Origin: Anaerolineales bacterium
GTDB taxonomy: Bacteria; Chloroflexota; Anaerolineae; Aggregatilineales; J027
Reading direction: 5' to 3'
DNA: 64,000 bases
NCBI GenBank assembly: GCA_020634155.1
Contig: JACKCI010000001.1
Location: 2,108,001 to 2,172,000, forward strand
The notes beneath the pieces were generated by a model, which was given only the letters and a program-made list of their open reading frames with translations, had not been told where the DNA came from and searched no databases. Each line of letters begins with the position of its first letter. Within the stretch, counting starts at the first letter, position 1. The translations under genes were made by a program, and so were the position numbers. Below, one piece after another: positions 32,942 to 41,391 of this stretch.

Positions 32942-34270
32942 CTACGCTTTCTGACCAAATTTGTCCTTGAGAATATCCAACAGGGTTGGCTTGCCGATTT
33001 CTTGCAATTCATAGCGCACCCGAATCATGGGCTTATTGGCCTCGACCAACAGGCTCAAATCAATCGGGGTACCGACCAACACCAAGTCAGCGTCAGCGCG
33101 ATTGATGGTAGTTTCAAGGTCTTCACGCTGTTGGTCACCGTAGCCCATTGCAGGCAGCAATTGACCGATTTCAGGATATTTCTTGAAGGTTTCGGTGATA
33201 GTACCCACTGTATAGGGACGGGGGTCAACAATTTCGCCCGCGCCAAAGCGTTGGGCGGCCACGATACCTGCGCCGTATTTCATTTCACCATGCGTCAGGG
33301 TTGGGCCGTCTTCGACCACCAATACCCGCTTGCCACGAATGATGGATGGGTCATCGACAAAGATAGGCGAGGCAGCCTCAATTTGAATGGCATTGGGATT
33401 GACCGCTTGTACCGATTGGCGGACTTTGGCAATACCTTCGGGGGTAGCCGTTTCAACCTTGTTCATAATCACCACATCCGCCATCCGCAGATTGGCCTCA
33501 CCGGGGTGGTAGGTCATCTCATGACCGGGGCGGTGCGGGTCAACCAAGACGATATGCAGGTCAGATTGATAGAAGGGAATGTCGTTGTTGCCACCGTCCC
33601 AGAGGATGATGTCGGCTTCTTTTTCAGCTTCGCGCAGAATAGCCTCGTAATCAACGCCCGCATAGACCACGACGCCGCTATTGATATGGGGTTCGTATTC
33701 TTCGCGCTCTTCGATAGTGACATCATGCTTCACAAGGTCGTCCATGTCACCGAAACGTTGAACACGTTGCTTGACCAAATCACCATAAGGCATAGGGTGC
33801 CGAATAGCAACGACCTTATAGCCCAGTGCAATCAGGGCACGGCTGACGGCACGGGTGGTCTGGCTCTTGCCGACACCTGTCCGCACGGCACCAATGCTCA
33901 CAACGGGCTTGGTGCTTTTGATTTGGGTTTGGCGCGGGCCGATCAATTTGAAGTCAGCACCAGCAGCAATGACCATGCTGGCCTTGTGCATGACATACTC
34001 ATGAGGTACGTCGGAATAGGCGAAGACGACCTCTTCCACCCCGCGCAGCTTGATCGTCTCGACCAGTTGTTCCTCTGCCAAAATCGGGATGCCGTTGGGG
34101 TAGAAGCTACCTGCCAATTCAGCCGGATAGACGCGACCTTCAATATCAGGGATTTGTGTCGCAGTAAAGGCAACAACTTCATAATTGGCATTGTCGCGGT
34201 AATAGGTATTGAAATTGTGGAAGTCGCGTCCGGCGGCCCCCATAATTAGGACTTTAATTCTTGCCGTCAA
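32942..34270 (-). CDS. Cyclic 2,3-diphosphoglycerate synthetase-like GTPase
   Basis: A 442-residue P-loop protein similar to archaeal cyclic 2,3-diphosphoglycerate synthetase. It has a Rossmann-like N-terminus (KVLIMGAAGRDFHNFNTYYR), a P-loop GAVRTGVGKS (about 127-136), the ILWDGGNNDIPFYQSDLHIVLVDPHRPG segment, an NKV nucleotide-specificity motif (VIMNKVETA) and a late VLVVEDGPTLTHGEM stretch. Bacterial members are usually annotated only as GTPases and their product is untested. The start is TTG 34270, six bases behind AAGGAG; the upstream frame to 34327 lies inside tatC. It overlaps the tatC stop by 17 bases. Confidence 0.75.
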   Translation of the reverse strand: MTARIKVLIMGAAGRDFHNFNTYYRDNANYEVVAFTATQIPDIEGRVYPAELAGSFYPNGIPILAEEQLVETIKLRGVEEVVFAYSDVPHEYVMHKASMVIAAGADFKLIGPRQTQIKSTKPVVSIGAVRTGVGKSQTTRAVSRALIALGYKVVAIRHPMPYGDLVKQRVQRFGDMDDLVKHDVTIEEREEYEPHINSGVVVYAGVDYEAILREAEKEADIILWDGGNNDIPFYQSDLHIVLVDPHRPGHEMTYHPGEANLRMADVVIMNKVETATPEGIAKVRQSVQAVNPNAIQIEAASPIFVDDPSIIRGKRVLVVEDGPTLTHGEMKYGAGIVAAQRFGAGEIVDPRPYTVGTITETFKKYPEIGQLLPAMGYGDQQREDLETTINRADADLVLVGTPIDLSLLVEANKPMIRVRYELQEIGKPTLLDILKDKFGQKA

Positions 34271-35057
34271 TGGAATTCTCCTTCTGAATAATTGTTTGTT
34301 GCTTAAAACGCCGCTCGGCAATCCCAACTAAGCCAATGCTGATGACATAGAGGACTAAAAGCGGTGCCATGACCAACATCATATTAAAGGGGTCAACGGT
34401 GGGGGTGATGACGGCGGCAATTACAGAAATAGCAACCACAGCAAACCGCCAGTTTTCGATGAGGGCGCGTTGACCAACTAGCCCTAAGCGAGCGATAACA
34501 TATAACACAACAGGCATTTCAAAGGAAACCCCCACCCAAAAGAGGATGGAGGTTAGGAAAGCAAAATAGCGCTGGGCCGTCCACTGGTTCTCAAAGACAT
34601 CGGCCTGAAAATTCAAGAGGAATTCAAAGGCCGCGGGTACCATGATAAACCATGCAAAAGCTACCCCTATCAAAAAGAAGCCCGTTGTGAAAGGGAGCGC
34701 AGTGAAAATCCAGCGCCGTTCATGGGGATGCAACCCCGGCACAATGAACATCAGCAATTGATAGGTGATAAAGGGAATGGCAACAATACCTGCGCTCATC
34801 ATTGCCACCCGAAAATACATGACTATGGTACCCGTTGGCTCCAGATTGAGCAGGGTGCCGCCATTGTCGGTGTAAGGCTTGGCAAGGTAGCGGATGATGT
34901 CTTCAGTGAAAATCAAGACCACCACAAAGGCCACTACAACACTGATAATCGAATACATCAGGCGTGAACGTAGTTCGTCAAGATGATCCCAAATGCTCAT
35001 TTCAGAACTGACAGGTGGGGACTCTTGCTCAAGCGGAGGCAGTGTTGAGGTACTCAT
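34254..35057 (-). CDS. tatC: Sec-independent (Tat) protein translocase subunit TatC
   Basis: TatC is the membrane receptor for twin-arginine signal peptides. The N-terminal MSIWDHLDELRSRLMYSIISV segment contains the conserved H-LDELR-R motif. Six hydrophobic spans follow, with the FEMPVVLYVIARLG segment in the fourth periplasmic loop region and the VIAAVITPTVDPFNMMLVMAPLLVLY ending. The 267-residue length is typical. It overlaps nusB by 4 bases and the downstream cDPGS-like gene by 17. No tatA or tatB is next to it. Confidence 0.95.
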   Translation of the reverse strand: MSTSTLPPLEQESPPVSSEMSIWDHLDELRSRLMYSIISVVVAFVVVLIFTEDIIRYLAKPYTDNGGTLLNLEPTGTIVMYFRVAMMSAGIVAIPFITYQLLMFIVPGLHPHERRWIFTALPFTTGFFLIGVAFAWFIMVPAAFEFLLNFQADVFENQWTAQRYFAFLTSILFWVGVSFEMPVVLYVIARLGLVGQRALIENWRFAVVAISVIAAVITPTVDPFNMMLVMAPLLVLYVISIGLVGIAERRFKQQTIIQKENSIDGKN

Positions 35058-35560
35058 ACCAGTGGTTGATAGTCTTCCCAGAGTTTTTCGAGATTAGCGG
35101 CAATCGCCCCCAAAACCCCATTTACAAAGCGTGATGAGCTATCGGTACCAAACAACTTGGCGATTTCGACCGCTTCATTAATGACTACTTTGGTGGGTAA
35201 TTTGAGATAGATTAACTCATAGATAGCTTGGCGTAGTACATTACGGTCAATCGGTGAAATTTGGTCAGGCGGCCATTCCGGTGCATGTTGGGCCACCAGA
35301 TTGTCCAGCACATCACGATGACCAACGACCCCACTCACCAACCGATGCAACATCTGAAAATCGGCAGCAGATAGGCTAGTGGTCGTTTCATCATAATAGC
35401 TACAGATGGAAAGGAACGACTCGCTACGCGCATCATTGTCGGTAGCATCAAAATTGGCGTAGGCCGCCAAAACCGCTTGCACATCATGGGAGGTGTGGTC
35501 AAGCTCATAGAGTATTTGAACAGTTAAACTGCGAATAACACGGCGTCGATCAATGGTCAT
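35054..35560 (-). CDS. nusB: Transcription antitermination factor NusB
   Basis: NusB binds boxA RNA with NusE (S10) for rRNA antitermination. The 168-residue helical protein has the family pattern RRRVIRSLTVQILYELDHT at the start, then DQISPIDRNVLRQAIYELIYL and PTKVVINEAVEIAKLFGTDSSSRFVNGVLGAIA near the end, which is highly diagnostic. A middle insertion (about 38-65) lengthens it. It follows the Asp23 gene by 2 bases, a common asp23-nusB pairing. Confidence 0.93.
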   Translation of the reverse strand: MTIDRRRVIRSLTVQILYELDHTSHDVQAVLAAYANFDATDNDARSESFLSICSYYDETTTSLSAADFQMLHRLVSGVVGHRDVLDNLVAQHAPEWPPDQISPIDRNVLRQAIYELIYLKLPTKVVINEAVEIAKLFGTDSSSRFVNGVLGAIAANLEKLWEDYQPLV

Positions 35561-35562
35561 GA

Positions 35563-35913
35563 TTACTTATTGAAGGTTATGTCCTCAATATGGACATTCA
35601 CCGCCGAGACCTTCATCCCAGCGTATTCCTTGATAGTACGGGTAACCTCTTGTTGCACATGGTGGCTTGTCTCATAGAGGTTATAGGAAGCATCGACCAC
35701 CAAGTAGACATCGACACGAACACCGGAGTCATCATCAATTTCGAGTCGAAGACCATCATCGGTGGTTTGCCGCCGAAACCAGCGGTCAACCCCGCCGGGT
35801 GTGCTACTGGTTCGCACCACACCTTCAACCGAGAGGGCTGCTTTGCGGACAATTGCTATCAAGACCCCCGGCGCTATGGTTACTGTATCATTGGGGTTAT
35901 GGAGTGTAGCCAT
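35563..35913 (-). CDS. Asp23/Gls24 family envelope stress response protein
   Basis: A 116-residue protein matching Asp23/Gls24: IAPGVLIAIVRKAALSVEGVVR at the N-terminus, GVRVDVYLVVDASYNLYETSHHVQQEVTRTIKEYAGMKVSAVNVHIEDI at the end. In Firmicutes and relatives this small family is typically encoded directly before nusB, as here. Its role is loosely tied to cell envelope homeostasis. It is the first gene of the asp23-nusB-tatC-cDPGS-rsmG run, 37 bases downstream of fabG. Confidence 0.9.
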   Translation of the reverse strand: MATLHNPNDTVTIAPGVLIAIVRKAALSVEGVVRTSSTPGGVDRWFRRQTTDDGLRLEIDDDSGVRVDVYLVVDASYNLYETSHHVQQEVTRTIKEYAGMKVSAVNVHIEDITFNK

Positions 35914-35950
35914 TGAAACCCTTTTATGTATTATCGATTAATTGACAAGT

Positions 35951-36700
35951 CTATCCCATAACCAGCCCGCCGTCTACTGCCAGCACTTGCCCAGTAATAT
36001 AGCTGGCTTCGTCGGAGGCAAAGAAAGCAACAGCATAAGCGACCTCTTCCACATTGCCCCAGCGTTGCAAGGGAATGGCGTTGAGCAACTGGTCTTTGAG
36101 GTCAGCGGGTAAATCAGCGGTCAGGTCAGTCGGCACAAAACCGGGAGCCACTGCATTTACGGTGATGTTGCGGTTGGCGACTTCACGGGCCAAGGACTTG
36201 GTGAGGCCAATCATGCCCGCTTTGCTGGCGCTGTAATTGGTCTGCCCTGCTTGACCAGCGATGCCGCTGACGCTAGTGATATTAATGATGCGACCATAGC
36301 GCTTGCGAACCATACCGCGAACCGCGGCCTTGCAGACATTCCACGCGCTCTTGAGGTTGGTATCCATCACCGTATCCCAATCCTCTTCTTTCATCATCAT
36401 AATCAGTTGGTCGCGGGTGGTGCCTGCGTTGTTAACCACAATATCCACTTGCCCAAAGGCGTCGGTAGCAGCCTTAATCAAGGCAGTAGCATCATCCAGT
36501 ACCGCAACATTGGCTTGCACCGCCAAGGCTTCGCCACCCATCTCTTGAATGGCAGCAACCACCGCATTGGCAGCATCGGCACTACTGTTATAATTCACAA
36601 CAATTTTCGCCCCACGTTTGGCGAGTTCAAGTGCAATCCCACGCCCAATTCCACGACTTGCCCCCGTCACAACTGCGACGCGCCCCTCTAATTGTGCCAT
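35951..36700 (-). CDS. fabG: 3-oxoacyl-ACP reductase
   Basis: An NADPH-dependent short-chain dehydrogenase that reduces 3-oxoacyl-ACP in fatty acid elongation. The cofactor motif is TGASRGIGR (12-20), the NNAG motif is at 90-93 and the catalytic residues are Ser143, Tyr156 and Lys160 in ITSVSGIAGQAGQTNYSASK. NVAVLDDATALI and the C-terminal ITGQVLAVDGGLVMG are typical. ATG 36700 with AAAGGAAC upstream gives 249 residues, the standard length; the 13 extra codons up to 36739 are not supported. Other SDR functions are possible, but the sequence is close to classical FabG. Confidence 0.9.
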   Translation of the reverse strand: MAQLEGRVAVVTGASRGIGRGIALELAKRGAKIVVNYNSSADAANAVVAAIQEMGGEALAVQANVAVLDDATALIKAATDAFGQVDIVVNNAGTTRDQLIMMMKEEDWDTVMDTNLKSAWNVCKAAVRGMVRKRYGRIINITSVSGIAGQAGQTNYSASKAGMIGLTKSLAREVANRNITVNAVAPGFVPTDLTADLPADLKDQLLNAIPLQRWGNVEEVAYAVAFFASDEASYITGQVLAVDGGLVMG

Positions 36701-36829
36701 AGCGGTGTTCCTTTCAAAGGTAGTCTGATACGTGTACAATGTAGCGCAGGCTTTGACCAGTTGGGCATCACCCGTGCCAAGGTCTTGATAATAGCCGACG
36801 CATCCGCAACTGAAAAGGTGTTTTAAGCT

Positions 36830-38029
36830 ATGCGCGTGTTTTTGGGATTATGGTTGAGCTTATTGGTGGTGTTGACGGCATGTAACTCCCCCGCCGATGA
36901 ACCCTTGGTGCAGGTCGCCACTGCCTCGGCTCCTGATGCGGGCTATATCACTTATCGCCACCAAAGCGGAGTCTTTAGTATTCGCACCCCTTCGGGCTGG
37001 ATTCCGAATGACCTCCCCGATGAGAACGGGGTACGGGTTGAATTCTCGGAGCTAGAAGGCACCCAGAGTGTGGTACGCCTGACCGTCTATGTGGTGAACA
37101 CGGGCGAACCTATGTCGCGGGAAGCCTTCTTGCAGACCGCCAGCAACTATCTTCCCCCTCAAGACTTAGCCGAATACCAATGGCAACAAATCGGCGAGGC
37201 GATTGACCAAGCCGATGGCAGCCGTCGCGTAACGGGCGTGCGCTATTATCCGACGATTGGGGCGCGGGTACTCAATATCTTTATGCAACCCAATGGACGT
37301 TATTTCTCGGCACTGGAGGCCGATGTCACCGAAGCCAGCGATGCCACCCTTAATACCCTCCGCACGGTGATTAACACTTTTCGCCCCAATCCTGATGTGC
37401 TTATTCAGGAAGGGCAAGTTGTGGCAGGATTAAGCTATGCGGGCAATATCAGTTTTTCAGGTTATTTGAGTTGGGTGGATGAGGATGGGGGCTTTAATAT
37501 CACTGGCTCGGTCACCAACAACCAAGAGACCTCAATTGAGGCCATTCGCCTAACAGGGACTATCTTCGATGTGCGCGGCAATCAACTCAGCGAAGAGTCG
37601 TTGATTTTGACACAGGATGTCTTGCACCCTCACGAATCGGCCCCCTTCCGCCTGCGTTTTGAAGGTGGACGCCCCGCCAACGCCGTCCGCTATGAACTCG
37701 CAGCAGCAGCCCGTGTCGCTGATTTCTCGTTGCGTTCCTTCTATGGCGAAGAGAATTTTGAGGTGGTGCAAAACCCTGTTTCGTATACCGATGCTGGTAA
37801 TCTCCGCATTAGTGGGCAACTCCTCAATCGCGGCTCACGTTTGGTCAGAGGGGTTAAAGTGATAGTCAGTGTTTTGGATGAGCAAGATAATGTGGTGGCA
37901 ACCGAGACCCAGTTCATCAACAAAGACCAGTTGCTCCCCGGCGAAGTTGATAGCTACGAGGTCGTTATCTATGACTTGGGAGGCGCACCTGCTCGCTATG
38001 ATTTGACGGTGATGGGGACGGCGGAATAA
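36830..38029 (+). CDS. Lipoprotein with paired FxLYD-like domains
   Basis: A 399-residue exported lipoprotein. The signal peptide ends in the lipobox LTAC with Cys18. Residues about 40-185 form a first domain (YITYRHQSGVFSIRTPSGWIPND, then VVRLTVYVVNTG) resembling the PsbP-like or DUF-type modules of surface proteins. Two beta-sandwich repeats follow: about 205-295 (SYAGNISFSGYLSWVDEDGGFNITGSVTNN) and about 320-398 (RISGQLLNRGSRLVRGVKVIVSVLDEQDNVV), each with the N-x-V/I-D-x-x-G/L-x-V pattern of FxLYD domains. Function unknown. Its 3' end overlaps the convergent MNIO-like gene by 65 bases. Confidence 0.65.
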   Translation: MRVFLGLWLSLLVVLTACNSPADEPLVQVATASAPDAGYITYRHQSGVFSIRTPSGWIPNDLPDENGVRVEFSELEGTQSVVRLTVYVVNTGEPMSREAFLQTASNYLPPQDLAEYQWQQIGEAIDQADGSRRVTGVRYYPTIGARVLNIFMQPNGRYFSALEADVTEASDATLNTLRTVINTFRPNPDVLIQEGQVVAGLSYAGNISFSGYLSWVDEDGGFNITGSVTNNQETSIEAIRLTGTIFDVRGNQLSEESLILTQDVLHPHESAPFRLRFEGGRPANAVRYELAAAARVADFSLRSFYGEENFEVVQNPVSYTDAGNLRISGQLLNRGSRLVRGVKVIVSVLDEQDNVVATETQFINKDQLLPGEVDSYEVVIYDLGGAPARYDLTVMGTAE

Positions 38030-38831
38030 ACTGGCGTAGCTGGTGGAGTTGGTCACGCAAAATCTCGACGGGGCCGTAGTATTCAAGCGTGACGGCTTTC
38101 AACTGGGAACAGCGTGTGAGGGTATAACGCAAGAGGTCATAATCGACAGCAGTAAGGGGATGATGTAGGTCACGCAAGCGCCCCCGATACAGCGCAGGCC
38201 CGCTCACATGAATTTCAATGACATGCTCAAGCGGCAATTGGTCAAGGTAGGATTCAGGCGTTTCATGGCGCATCGCCGCCGATACCCGCACATGACCCAA
38301 ATCTAGGAGTAAATGGGTATTCCCTTTCTCCACAATTTCTTTTATAAACAAAGGTGAGACTAAGTAATCATGCCCAGAGTGCCGATGGTGCGCCTGATTT
38401 TCGAGCGCAATCGGCACATGGATTACACGGTGCAAAGCCTCCAGATTTCGCAGGGCCGCTATAGTTGCTTTCCTCTGGTTAACTAAGGGCCAGCGAATTC
38501 CAGTACGTTGCCAAAATAAATAGGGATTGTGTTCCGGTAACCCCAAATGCAGCGACAACCAAGGTGGGGCGGTTTGCTCTACCCAACCAGCAAGTTGGGG
38601 CGCATTGAGTTGTGGTTGAACGACTCCATCATGACAATGCAACAGGATGGGGTAGGTAGCTGCTAACCATTGCATTTGTTCAAGATCAAGCCAAGGGCCT
38701 ATTTTGAGCGTGTCAACGAGATGGGGGTCTTGGTCAAGCAACGCCAATAGCGCATCAGAGCCATCAGCCGCGAGAAGAGGGTTAGCCAGAGCGGTACTCT
38801 TCTCCCAGTGGTGTAGCCAGCATAAAGCCAA
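37965..38831 (-). CDS. DUF692/MNIO-like TIM-barrel protein
   Basis: A probable TIM-barrel enzyme whose motifs resemble the DUF692 family of multinuclear non-haem iron-dependent oxidative enzymes (MNIO; MbnB, TglH). Candidate metal ligands appear in order: His in SLHLGLPEH, Glu in IALENQ, Asp in LLLDLGHVRVSA, His in VIEIHVSG, Asp and His in RDLHHPL, and Glu in VTLEYYG. MNIO enzymes modify cysteines in RiPP precursors, but no precursor peptide is evident here. An AP-endonuclease-2/xylose-isomerase-like enzyme is the main alternative. The start is uncertain: TTG 38831 lies inside the upstream gene and has no ribosome site, while GGAGAAGAG before a CTG at about 38790 is a possible non-canonical start. 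Confidence 0.5.
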   Translation of the reverse strand: MALCWLHHWEKSTALANPLLAADGSDALLALLDQDPHLVDTLKIGPWLDLEQMQWLAATYPILLHCHDGVVQPQLNAPQLAGWVEQTAPPWLSLHLGLPEHNPYLFWQRTGIRWPLVNQRKATIAALRNLEALHRVIHVPIALENQAHHRHSGHDYLVSPLFIKEIVEKGNTHLLLDLGHVRVSAAMRHETPESYLDQLPLEHVIEIHVSGPALYRGRLRDLHHPLTAVDYDLLRYTLTRCSQLKAVTLEYYGPVEILRDQLHQLRQFIPPSPSPSNHSEQVRLPSHR

Positions 38832-39081
38832 TGAAGCCGATAATTACCCCAACATAAAACAGGGCCAGTGGAAGACACAGCCACAAGGCGGGGGTCGGTA
38901 GATTGTCAGAAATGACTAGAGCAGGGATGACAACCGCAAAACACAGCCCGCTCGCAATCAAAAACAGTGTCCCCATCAACATCGGCAAGCCTCGGCGCTT
39001 TGCCATCGCTGTGGAAATAGTACGCAAAAACTGACTTATTTGTGGAGATTGATCGAATTTTTTCAACATATCGACAATCAT
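38782..39081 (-). CDS. Hypothetical two-span membrane protein
   Basis: A 99-residue protein with two strong hydrophobic spans (about 33-57, LPMLMGTLFLIASGLCFAVVIPALVI, and about 64-90, ALWLCLPLALFYVGVIIGFIGFMLA) after a short soluble N-terminus with basic residues. No family is recognised. It starts at ATG 39081 and overlaps the MNIO-like gene by up to 50 bases, indicating co-transcription. It is divergent from the MFS gene with a 38-base gap. Real gene status is supported by the coherent topology and tight spacing. Confidence 0.55.
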   Translation of the reverse strand: MIVDMLKKFDQSPQISQFLRTISTAMAKRRGLPMLMGTLFLIASGLCFAVVIPALVISDNLPTPALWLCLPLALFYVGVIIGFIGFMLATPLGEEYRSG

Positions 39082-39119
39082 AACCTAATCCCAAAAAAAG
39101 ACAAGCAGGCTGATGCAGA

Positions 39120-40349
39120 ATGCACGCAGAACAAGTTGAACAAAAGAACTTTCGCCATCTGGTACTCGATATTTTCTGGTTTGGGTTAGCGCTGCCGGCT
39201 ACTTCTCGCTTCCTCGCTGTTTATGCCATTCGGGTTGATGCTTCCCCGCAGGAAATCGGCTGGCTGTCGGCAATGCCCTCATTAGTCTTATTCTTTGCGG
39301 CTATGTTTAGTACATGGTGGCGGCATCGTTTCCCTAGCGCCGACCGTGCTGTGTTATGGCCCGGCTTTGGCTTTCGGTTCTCGTTCTTGCTGCCAGCTTT
39401 CACGCCTCTATTTCCGCGAGAGTTTCAGCCCCTTTGGTTGATTTTCTCAATTGCTTTGCCCGCTTTCCCCCAAGGCATCTCCTCAGTGATGTTTCTTGCC
39501 ATGCTGCGAGAAGCCATCTCAACTGAGCGCATGACACAACTGATCAGCAAGCGCCACCTTGTCATGAACATGGCGTTGGGGGTGAGTACCTTGGCAATGG
39601 GCTTTTGGCTAACCTCGATAGCATTTCCTCTCAACTATCAAATGATGTTTGTATCAGCCTTTGCGTTGACCATGATTAGCCAATGGCATGTGAGCCGCAC
39701 CCGTAGCGTGTTTGTTGAACAACTGCAACCCCGTCGGGAGCGTTCTGGCGCACGTCCTTGGCAAGATAAGCGTTTCCAACAGGTTATCGCCATTGCCTTT
39801 GTGAGCCATTTCGCCTTCTTTTCTGTTTTTCCGCTTATTCCGGTCTATTTGGTAGACATCATGAACGCCGATGAGCAGTTTATGTCCTTCTTTATATTGG
39901 GCGAACTGGTTGGCGGAATGACCGTAGCATCCGTTTTGCCACGTATCACCAAACGCATTGGGCACCGTCCGCTGATAGCCCCCGCAATGGTGGGTACTGC
40001 CCTATCTACCTTGTTGATTGCACTGGCACCCCAGCTATGGATAACCCTTTTTGGGGCTTTGCTGAATGGGGCCTCATGGTCAACAGTCGGTATTGCGTTA
40101 TTCGGCTTCTTTACCGAAAATACACCTAATGACCAAGTAACACCCTACACCTTGCTCTATAACCAAATCATCTTTGTGGCGATGTTTATTGCGCCATTGG
40201 TGGGTACCAATCTGACTAGCAGTTTGTCGATGGTATCTATTTTAGTAGGAGGGGCATTCTTGCGACTGCTGGCAGCAGCCTACATCCAATATCAGCCTTT
40301 GCGATACTATTTGCCTAAGCGGAGAAGGGGCTTATACTTGAAACTATGA
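39120..40349 (+). CDS. Major facilitator superfamily transporter
   Basis: A 409-residue, about 12-span transporter. The N-terminal half has FWFGLALPATSRFLAVYAIRVDASPQEIGWLSAMPSLVLFF, with a loop 2-3 basic motif (WWRHRFPSADRA) in the MFS position. The central loop (about 197-216) is rich in Arg and Gln, and the second half has FFILGELVGGMTVASVLPRITKRIGHR, a second copy of the MFS loop. Substrate cannot be predicted. Its stop overlaps the following small HTH gene by 4 bases. Confidence 0.85.
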   Translation: MHAEQVEQKNFRHLVLDIFWFGLALPATSRFLAVYAIRVDASPQEIGWLSAMPSLVLFFAAMFSTWWRHRFPSADRAVLWPGFGFRFSFLLPAFTPLFPREFQPLWLIFSIALPAFPQGISSVMFLAMLREAISTERMTQLISKRHLVMNMALGVSTLAMGFWLTSIAFPLNYQMMFVSAFALTMISQWHVSRTRSVFVEQLQPRRERSGARPWQDKRFQQVIAIAFVSHFAFFSVFPLIPVYLVDIMNADEQFMSFFILGELVGGMTVASVLPRITKRIGHRPLIAPAMVGTALSTLLIALAPQLWITLFGALLNGASWSTVGIALFGFFTENTPNDQVTPYTLLYNQIIFVAMFIAPLVGTNLTSSLSMVSILVGGAFLRLLAAAYIQYQPLRYYLPKRRRGLYLKL

Positions 40350-40588
40350 GCAAAAAACCCAACCATCATTCAACCCGCCCACCCATTGAACCCAACCGCG
40401 TGTACTCCCGCACGGAGGTTGCTGAGATATTGAATGTTAGCTTGAGTACCGTGAAGCGAGCCATTGCCTCTGGACAGATTCGGGCCAGCCAACCGCCGGG
40501 GATGCGGCGCGTTTTCATTACCGGCCAAGCGATCTTAGAGATGCTCGAAGAAAACGAGATGCACCCCAAAGACACCGCCGAGGAGTAG
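40346..40588 (+). CDS. Small helix-turn-helix (MerR/excisionase-like) DNA-binding protein
   Basis: An 80-residue protein with a winged helix-turn-helix of the MerR/excisionase type: VYSRTEVAEILNVSLSTVKR, then AIASGQIRASQPPGMRRVFITGQAILEMLEE. The pattern EVAxxLxVSxxTVxRxIxxG is typical of stand-alone excisionase-family domains. It may regulate the MFS gene upstream, which it overlaps by 4 bases. No integrase is present nearby, so a role in phage excision is unlikely. Confidence 0.75.
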   Translation: MSKKPNHHSTRPPIEPNRVYSRTEVAEILNVSLSTVKRAIASGQIRASQPPGMRRVFITGQAILEMLEENEMHPKDTAEE

Positions 40589-40653
40589 GCGGGTCGGCGT
40601 TGAGCGCTCACCCAGTGGGTTCGTTATCCTCATAATAAAAAAGGTCACTGCCC

Positions 40654-41382
40654 ATGCCTAAATTTGTCTTTATCCTTGTGTTGAGCGCAGTATTGGCGTG
40701 CAGCCTCGTTGCTGCCGATGCTCCAACTACACCCGCCCGTGTGGTTTATCGTCCAATTGACCCCAATGCCACACCGACTCGTATTCCACGTCCAGCCCCC
40801 ACCCCCGGCTATCCAGAACCAGCCGGATGTATGCACCCCCCTGATGATTACACCCGTGTGCAAGTTGGTTATGCTACCCTCAATCAGCGCACACTTTGGA
40901 TGCTGGAACGTGCCCAAGAACTCTACGGAGGAACTATTCCCATTACAGGTGCAGGCATTACCCAAGGCTCTTATAACCCCGGTGGAGTCGCTGCGAGTTT
41001 TGGTACCCATGATGGGGGTGGGGCGGTAGACCTCACCGTCCGCAATATCCCTTATGATTACGACATCAAATGGGAGGATATTCCGCGCCTGATTGACGCC
41101 CTGCGTTTGGCGGGTTTTGCCGCTTTCTATCGGGATGAGCGCGAAAATCTAACACCTCACATTCACGCCATTGCGATTGGCGATGCCGAACTATCGCCCG
41201 CCGCCGCCGAGCAGCTAACGGGTACCTATGGCTATTTTCGCGGCTATGATGGATTCCCTCGTGAGGATGGTATCCCGCTTACCCCCCGTTATGGTACAGT
41301 GGTGATATGCCAATGGATGCTTGATATGGGCTATCGGGATATGCGGAATGAAGACCCCGACCTGCCTAACATAAACGGATGA
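40654..41382 (+). CDS. Secreted M15-like peptidase-fold protein
   Basis: A 242-residue protein with an N-terminal signal sequence (about 1-21, lipobox-like LACS at 13-17) and a Pro/Thr-rich linker. The domain (about 60-215) carries the His/Asp motif SFGTHDGGGAVDL and the paired-His motif TPHIHAIAIG. This His-Asp-His zinc arrangement suggests the M15/VanY-like or hedgehog-type peptidase fold that cleaves D-Ala peptides. It may therefore act on peptidoglycan outside the membrane. AAGGTCACTGCCC precedes the ATG. It is followed by a multi-span membrane protein 9 bases later, likely in the same operon. Confidence 0.6.
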   Translation: MPKFVFILVLSAVLACSLVAADAPTTPARVVYRPIDPNATPTRIPRPAPTPGYPEPAGCMHPPDDYTRVQVGYATLNQRTLWMLERAQELYGGTIPITGAGITQGSYNPGGVAASFGTHDGGGAVDLTVRNIPYDYDIKWEDIPRLIDALRLAGFAAFYRDERENLTPHIHAIAIGDAELSPAAAEQLTGTYGYFRGYDGFPREDGIPLTPRYGTVVICQWMLDMGYRDMRNEDPDLPNING

Positions 41383-41391
41383 GGTGAGTAC

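Noticed and set aside
33002..34249. A 415-codon open frame on the plus strand opposite the cDPGS-like gene
   Set aside because: It has no family motif, no ribosome site and lies fully antisense to a gene with clear P-loop motifs; codon bias of the real gene keeps the other strand open.
40346..40588. Excisionase-like small HTH protein as a sign of a mobile element
   Set aside because: No integrase, transposase, attachment site repeat or tRNA edge is near, and it overlaps an MFS gene in operon fashion.
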